64,000 nucleotides of DNA. It comes from Acidobacteriota bacterium. Lineage in GTDB: Bacteria > Acidobacteriota > Terriglobia > Terriglobales > Acidobacteriaceae. This document shows positions 59,838 to 64,000 of the stretch, piece by piece (within the stretch, counting starts at the first letter, position 1; each line of letters begins with the position of its first letter). Position numbers and translations under genes: made by a program. The notes below the pieces were generated by a model. The model was not told the origin of the DNA, did no database searches, and worked only from the letters and a program-made list of their open reading frames with translations. The stretch covers positions 124,001 through 188,000 of the forward strand of contig JAJYSV010000001.1 of assembly GCA_021793405.1 (NCBI GenBank), in the 5' to 3' direction.

Positions 59838-60809
59838 ATGGAAATTCTTCCCTCCGATCCACCTGACAACCTCCACGACGCGAGAACGCCGCAGCTGGTC
59901 GCGCCGTCTCCCGGACGCAGTACGGTGCTCTTCGGGTCCCATGGACTGCGCGCCGGCTGGAGCATTCTTCTCTACATCGGCGTGCTGTTTTCGCTGTTGT
60001 ACCTCGCCGGTTTTGAACTACGCTGGTTCGCGCAACATCTGCATCAACGCGTGCCCGGGAGCAGCGGCGGCGACTTTCATCCTGCCCTGGCCATTGTGTC
60101 CGAGGCAATCACCTTGCTGGCGGTCGTGCTGGCCACTGCGGCCATGGCCCGGGTGGAGCAAAAGCGGGTCGCTGATTACGGTCTAGCTGGATTCGACCGC
60201 GCCCGTCACTTCCTCGTCGGCATCGTCTGCGGATTTGTTTTCCTGTCTCTGCTGATCGGCATTTTGTTGGCGACGCATCATCTCGCGCTCACCAAAGCGC
60301 ACATGCCAGTGGGCCAACTGCTGGGCTACGCAGCAGCCTGGGGACTGTGTTTTTTTCTGGTCGGCATGACGGAAGAATTCCTACTGCGCGGCTATCTCCT
60401 GTTCACGCTGGCGCGCGGCATTCGTTTTTGGCCCGCTGCCTTTGTGCTCGCCGCTCTGTTCGGCTTGCTGCACAAGGCCAATCCAGGAGAAAGTCCTTTT
60501 GGACTGACCGCTGCCGCCATGATCGCGCTAGTATTTTCTCTCAGCCTGTGGCGGCTTGGCCATCTCTGGTGGGCCATTGGATTTCATGCGTCCTGGGACT
60601 GGGCGGAATCGTTTTTCTACGGAACCGCCGACAGCGGCACCGTTTCCGCCGGACGGTGGATGCACGCACATCCGATGGGTTCCGTGCTGCAGAGTGGCGG
60701 CGCCACCGGACCGGAAGGCAGCGTGTGGGTAGCAGTCGTGCTGCTGCTGGCCGCGCTGTTCGTCTGGAAAACGCAGCCGAAGCGAGAGGTGGAATTCTGG
60801 CAAAAGTAA
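59838..60809 (+). CDS. CPBP-family intramembrane metalloprotease (CAAX protease-like)
   Basis: About 323 aa from ATG 59838 (GAGG 8 nt upstream); ATG 59772 would add 22 residues. About eight membrane helices are seen. The three CPBP motifs are there: MTEEFLLRGYLLFTLARG (EExxxR), ALFGLLHKANPG (FxxxH) and GFHASWDWAESFFYG (HxxxD/N-like). Relatives cleave or mature membrane substrates such as bacteriocins or prenylated proteins. A long final loop precedes the last helix. Gene neighbours give no hint of the substrate. Confidence 0.87.
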   Translation: MEILPSDPPDNLHDARTPQLVAPSPGRSTVLFGSHGLRAGWSILLYIGVLFSLLYLAGFELRWFAQHLHQRVPGSSGGDFHPALAIVSEAITLLAVVLATAAMARVEQKRVADYGLAGFDRARHFLVGIVCGFVFLSLLIGILLATHHLALTKAHMPVGQLLGYAAAWGLCFFLVGMTEEFLLRGYLLFTLARGIRFWPAAFVLAALFGLLHKANPGESPFGLTAAAMIALVFSLSLWRLGHLWWAIGFHASWDWAESFFYGTADSGTVSAGRWMHAHPMGSVLQSGGATGPEGSVWVAVVLLLAALFVWKTQPKREVEFWQK

Positions 60810-60824
60810 TTCCGCTGCGTCATT

Positions 60825-61538
60825 TCAGTCTGCGACCATTGATTCCCCAGGCAGAATAGGGCGGGTCCGCGGCAGGGCTCCGCGATAGGTCGCAAGTCCC
60901 ATCATTAGCAGCGCGCCAACAAAGACGGCCAGCTTCGCAGCGCTTGCACTCTGTGTCTGCGGCAGCGCCTTCCACAGCACCAGCAGCAGCGTCTGCGCCA
61001 CGGTCACTGCCCAAACGGAGCCGTAGAAGTAACGGCGCTCCGTACCTTCGCCTTTCGTGGAGCATCCCACGCGCGGCAATCTGCCGGCCACGCCCAGCAG
61101 CAGAATGATGCCGCACACGGGCGGATATGCATTGTGGTAAATCTGTTGCATGTACCATCTGCCAGTCGCCGCCGCGATCAACAAGCCGCTCAGATTCAGC
61201 AGCGCAAAGCTCAGCACCGCGTTCCAGGCGAAGGTGTAACACACCCGCCGGTACAGCGGATTCGGTTTGTCTTCATCGAAGCGCAGAATATATGGGCGCG
61301 GTTCCGATCCCGGCAACTTCCCACGCACCGCGGCCACACCCGTTCCGGCCAGCACCGTCGCCAGCCACGCCAGGTTGCCCAGGCCAAACCCGTGCGCAAA
61401 TAAGGTGAACGTCAGCGGCCCCGGCGCCAGAAAGAACACCCATATCCAGATAGGCCAATGCGCCAGCCGATAGAGGCGCGTATTCCGCTCGCGCATTTTC
61501 CGCGCGTCAGCGTACTCCACCTTGCCGCTGTATCGCAT
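60825..61538 (-). CDS. Small integral membrane protein of unknown function
   Basis: The product is 237 aa, convergent with the CPBP gene (stops 15 nt apart). Six hydrophobic segments are visible, for example WPIWIWVFFLAPGPLTFTLFA, PPVCGIILLLGVAG and LAVFVGALLMMGLATY. A loop at about 75-100 (GSEPRPYILRFDEDKPNPLYRR) is charged and Pro-rich. I do not recognise the family. The real start could be an ATG at the codon for M15 as well as M1. Confidence 0.7.
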   Translation of the reverse strand: MRYSGKVEYADARKMRERNTRLYRLAHWPIWIWVFFLAPGPLTFTLFAHGFGLGNLAWLATVLAGTGVAAVRGKLPGSEPRPYILRFDEDKPNPLYRRVCYTFAWNAVLSFALLNLSGLLIAAATGRWYMQQIYHNAYPPVCGIILLLGVAGRLPRVGCSTKGEGTERRYFYGSVWAVTVAQTLLLVLWKALPQTQSASAAKLAVFVGALLMMGLATYRGALPRTRPILPGESMVAD

Positions 61539-61618
61539 ACGCGTGAGTCTCGCAGAGTCGGCGCGAGCGCGTCAATCCGCATCCGCTCGCGCGGCATCTA
61601 AATCGGGAGAGGTGAGAA

Positions 61619-61924
61619 ATGGAAAAACTCGGATTGTACGTAGCTCTGCATGCGAAGCCGGGCAAGGAAGAGGAAGTGGACAAGTTCCTTCGGAGCGCAT
61701 TGCCGCTGGTCAATTCAGAGCCGGGGACCGTTTCCTGGTATGCCGTCCGGCATCCTGGCAGTGCGACGTTCGGTATCTTCGACACATTCCGGGACGAAGC
61801 CGGCCGGCAGGCTCATCTTTCCGGGAAGGTCGCGGAGGCGCTGTTCGCCAAGGCTCCGGAGTTATTCGCGAAACCTCCGGAAGTCGAAAATCTGGAGATC
61901 CTGACCGAGAAAAAATCTGCCTAG
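61619..61924 (+). CDS. Antibiotic biosynthesis monooxygenase (ABM) domain protein
   Basis: The product is 101 aa; ATG 61619 follows GGGAGAGG. This is a single dimeric ferredoxin-like ABM domain: LYVALHAKPGKEEEVDKFL at the front, EPGTVSWYAVRHPGSATFGIFDTF in the middle and KVAEALFAKAPELFA near the end. Members include cofactor-free quinol monooxygenases and heme-degrading enzymes; the catalytic residues vary too much to assign a substrate. It is a single gene, divergent from the membrane protein. Confidence 0.85.
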   Translation: MEKLGLYVALHAKPGKEEEVDKFLRSALPLVNSEPGTVSWYAVRHPGSATFGIFDTFRDEAGRQAHLSGKVAEALFAKAPELFAKPPEVENLEILTEKKSA

Positions 61925-61976
61925 AAAAGGTGCACTATGGGACAGTTTGGCGAGCGAGCAGGCACAAGTTCCCGGT

Positions 61977-62519
61977 TCACGCGGTCTTTCCACTGGCGCG
62001 GCTGAGTACACTCTTGGGGCTTCGCTTGGGCGGCTCGGAAACGGCGCCACTCGGCTTCACCGATGTCACGGATTGCCTCAAGTTCTCTGCAATCCGTTCG
62101 CGGGCGAAATCTTCCGCGGCGGATCGTGACGACAGAATGGCTTGGATCATCTCCTGAACTTTACTGAGCAGGACTGTCGGGTGCACCGGCTTGCCGATGA
62201 ATTCGAACTGGTGCTCACGGGCGCGCGCAATTTGGAGCAATTCAATGTCGGTCGATCGTTCAGAAATGAGCAGCACTTTGCAGGTGGCGCTGCATGCTCG
62301 TAATTGAATTGCCAGGTCGACCCCGGACAGATGAGGCATGTCGATATCCGAAATGATCAAATCAGGCGGTGCGGAGCGGGCTGCCGTCAACGCCTGGAGG
62401 GACCCCGTAAAGGCGGTCGCCTCATAGCCATGATGGCGCAATATGAGGGTGATGGTCCATGAGATGAGCTGCTCGTCATCGACGACGAAAATGCGGAGTT
62501 TGTTGCTACCTTCGGTCAT
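61977..62519 (-). CDS. Response regulator, receiver domain with short C-terminal tail
   Basis: The product is 180 aa from ATG 62519; upstream residues in the open frame lack sense. The receiver domain is complete: IFVVDDEQLISW (acid pocket), DLIISDIDMPHLSG (phosphorylated Asp), LLISERSTD (Ser as the switch residue) and FIGKPVHP (conserved Lys). The last 50 residues are helical and basic with no DNA-binding motif, so it probably acts through protein contacts. No kinase gene is adjacent. It is divergent from the Crp/Fnr regulator with a 244-nt shared spacer. Confidence 0.9.
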   Translation of the reverse strand: MTEGSNKLRIFVVDDEQLISWTITLILRHHGYEATAFTGSLQALTAARSAPPDLIISDIDMPHLSGVDLAIQLRACSATCKVLLISERSTDIELLQIARAREHQFEFIGKPVHPTVLLSKVQEMIQAILSSRSAAEDFARERIAENLRQSVTSVKPSGAVSEPPKRSPKSVLSRASGKTA

Positions 62520-62763
62520 ACAGACCTGCTTTCCTGGAAACGCGCTCACCACCTTGCTTTTCTGCAAGTAAAATCTAGTGGAAGCCGGTCTCGGCACCTA
62601 ATGAGGGCGAGAGGTGCTATTGTTTAGAGCCTAGCCGGTCCTGCTCCATGGTTGTCTGTTCGGCTACCGACATAGCTTCGCTTCTTTTTTTATGCCAGAC
62701 ATCCGGTGCGGAGCAGATATTAACGGCATACGGTTCCACACGAAAGCGAGGTGTGATTCCGAC

Positions 62764-63471
62764 ATGAGCAAATTTCAGAACACACTTTTGAAGACGTTAA
62801 GTCCGGACGCCATTGCGCGGCTGTCTCTCCAGCCGGTCAAATTCGAGCTGAAACATGAAATCGAATATCCAGGCAAAGCCATCGAACATCTTTATTTTGT
62901 GGAAGCGGGGATGGCCTCGATGACGACCACGTTCATGGATGGATCGCAGGTCGAGGTGGGAATGTTTGGATTTGAGTCCGTGATTGGCGTGTCCGCGCTG
63001 ATGGGAACAAAGCGGAGTCTGAATCGCATCTACACGCAGATTGCCGGGCATGGTTTTTCCACTCGCGTGGAAATCGCCAGGCGGGAATTCGCGCGTGGCG
63101 AAGACTTTCAACATCTGGCGCTGCGGTATGTTCAAACGCAATTGCTCCAGGCGATCCAGTCGGCGGGCTGCCATGCGAAGCACAACACCGAGCAGCGGCT
63201 GGCCCGTTGGCTGCTGATCTGCGCAGACCGGGCGCACAGCAATACATTCAAGATGTCGCACGAGTTTCTCGCCGACATGCTCGGCGGCACGCGTCCCACT
63301 CTTTCGATGGCCGCCGGCCTACTGAAAGGGAAGGGACTGATCGAGTACACGCGGGGAGAGATCCATATCGTCGACTTTGCTGGACTGGAGAAAACGTCCT
63401 GCGAGTGCTATTTGATCATCAAGAATCATCTGGACAATTACGCTGAATTCGACGCCAATGCAACCGTCTAG
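62764..63471 (+). CDS. Crp/Fnr-family transcription regulator
   Basis: The product is 235 aa from ATG 62764 (GAGG upstream at loose spacing). The N-terminal beta-roll (KHEIEYPGKAIEHLYFVEAGMASM, GSQVEVGMFGFESVIGVSALMG) lacks the cAMP-binding Arg-Ser of Crp and the Fnr cysteine cluster, so its signal is unknown. The C-terminal winged helix has NTEQRLARWLLICADR and FLADMLGGTRPTLSMAAGLLKGKGLIEY, the recognition helix being GTRPTLSMAAG. Two matching palindromes just past its stop (63502-63545) are candidate binding sites. Confidence 0.9.
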   Translation: MSKFQNTLLKTLSPDAIARLSLQPVKFELKHEIEYPGKAIEHLYFVEAGMASMTTTFMDGSQVEVGMFGFESVIGVSALMGTKRSLNRIYTQIAGHGFSTRVEIARREFARGEDFQHLALRYVQTQLLQAIQSAGCHAKHNTEQRLARWLLICADRAHSNTFKMSHEFLADMLGGTRPTLSMAAGLLKGKGLIEYTRGEIHIVDFAGLEKTSCECYLIIKNHLDNYAEFDANATV

Positions 63472-63501
63472 GATGGTCAAAATGGGAGTTGAAAATTTAT
63501 A

Positions 63502-63546
63502 GTTGCCTTAGCAACCAGTTTTGCATGGATGGTTGCTAAGGCAACC
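63502..63546. promoter_or_regulatory. Two palindromic operator-like sites 30 bp apart
   Basis: GTTGC-CTTA-GCAAC (63502-63515) and GTTGC-TAAG-GCAAC (63532-63545) are each perfect 5-4-5 palindromes, and the flanks make the pair a 16-base inverted repeat with a 12-nt loop. The 5-4-5 layout equals that of Fnr-type boxes (TTGAT-N4-ATCAA). Their centres lie 30 bp apart, about three helical turns. They sit 31 nt after the Crp/Fnr gene and about 200 nt before the penicillin-acylase-like gene. The same pair could also form a hairpin, but no T run follows. Confidence 0.65.
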
Positions 63547-63747
63547 AATTTTCCGACTTGACCGACGCGACGTGTTCGCGTGGAAATCCGAAAATGCGCC
63601 ACGTTATTTGCAAGAATTTTGCGGGTGCCTGCCACTTGGTCGAGGAAGCTGCGACAGGGACCGACCGGTTAGTAGCATGAGGCTAGCTCGTCTCGCTGCT
63701 GAGAAGCTGGGATTTCATATTTCCTTCCCCTGCTAGACTGAGAATTG

Positions 63748-64000
63748 ATGCCAGTATCCGGGTCGCAATCCAGCCACAATTCCAGTTCTCGAGGCCGTTG
63801 GGCGCGATGGTCGCTCACCATCGTGCTGGTTCTGCTGGTGGCGATCGTTCTTGGTTGCCTGCTGGGCACGATATGGCTGAAGCACGCCATGCGGGCCTCT
63901 CTGCCGCAGCTCGACGGACAACTGCACGTTGCAGCCTTGTCGCATCCTGTGATCATTCGCCGCGATGCGCATGGTGTTCCACACATTACCGCAGCGAATA
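63748..64000 (+). CDS. Penicillin-acylase-family protein, N-terminal fragment (cut by window edge)
   Basis: The frame is open from ATG 63748 to the window end, 84 codons. A Ser-rich, basic start precedes a membrane/signal helix (WSLTIVLVLLVAIVLGCLLG), then LPQLDGQLHVAALSHPVIIRRDAHGVPHITAAN. That last segment is the hallmark of the alpha subunit of penicillin G acylases and related N-terminal nucleophile amidohydrolases, which remove acyl groups from amides such as beta-lactams or acyl-homoserine lactones. The nucleophile Ser of the beta subunit lies outside the window. The spacing and operator-like sites upstream suggest control by the preceding Crp/Fnr protein. Confidence 0.8.
   Translation, partial: MPVSGSQSSHNSSSRGRWARWSLTIVLVLLVAIVLGCLLGTIWLKHAMRASLPQLDGQLHVAALSHPVIIRRDAHGVPHITAAN

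Overview
The window reads as chromosomal DNA of an acidobacterium, most likely of the Terriglobia/Acidobacteriaceae type. This is an inference from gene content: a GH92 mannosidase, a ThuA-like protein, a PQQ dehydrogenase with its own cytochrome c, a secretin ending in a cohesin-like domain, a Crp/Fnr regulator without close relatives in model species, and an intergenic repeat of the GTCATTCTG...GAAGAATC type. It is moderately GC-rich, and long antisense shadow ORFs are common. I see no rRNA, tRNA, CRISPR array or transposase.

Layout. 1-362 is the N-terminal part of an ECF sigma factor. 1186-5750 is a compact five-gene operon: three unknown proteins, then a protein that looks like an ABBA-fold aromatic/peptide prenyltransferase, overlapping by 8 nt a small terpene-cyclase-like protein with a DSDADST motif. 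It converges on a 1228-aa galactose-oxidase/kelch protein (5906-9592) that ends in an intrinsic terminator. 9.9-10.8 kb is a decay zone with a frameshifted PDZ fragment and a headless LuxR-type fragment. Two transporters follow (MFS and dicarboxylate/amino-acid:cation symporter).

13.87-17.36 kb is the sulfate-assimilation operon cysD-cysN-cysH. Its leader carries the strongest new observation. A near-leaderless 31-codon ORF with eight Cys codons (three in a row) is followed by an intrinsic terminator just before cysD. A segment inside the ORF can pair with the 5' arm of that terminator. Together these make a complete candidate cysteine-sensing transcription attenuator.

17.6-23.7 kb carries a PQQ dehydrogenase, a diheme cytochrome c, a ThuA-like secreted protein and a GH92 glycosidase. 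23.75-35.15 kb is a long minus-strand redox cluster: TPP enzyme of the pyruvate oxidase type, an internally duplicated membrane protein, a gluconate-2-dehydrogenase-subunit-3-like protein, a GMC oxidoreductase, an M24 hydrolase, an SDR, a VKOR-like protein, a lipase-maturation-factor-like protein and a phytoene-desaturase-like flavoprotein. Several of its genes overlap by 4 nt. 35.4-39.4 kb holds a frameshifted enolase-superfamily gene, an SDR and a secreted phosphoesterase.

39.5-50.8 kb is housekeeping: mscS, a polyprenyl synthetase, yajQ, tatD and metG on the minus strand, divergent argS, and then pepA and smpB, separated from argS by a long inverted repeat. 51.0-55.5 kb encodes a secretin and two pseudopilins, followed by a degenerate urocanase-like protein. 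The remainder holds engB, a MASE1-PAS-GGDEF cyclase, a DHH phosphoesterase, a CPBP protease, a small membrane protein, an ABM-domain protein, a response regulator, a Crp/Fnr regulator with two palindromic operator-like sites downstream, and the start of a penicillin-acylase-family gene cut by the window edge.
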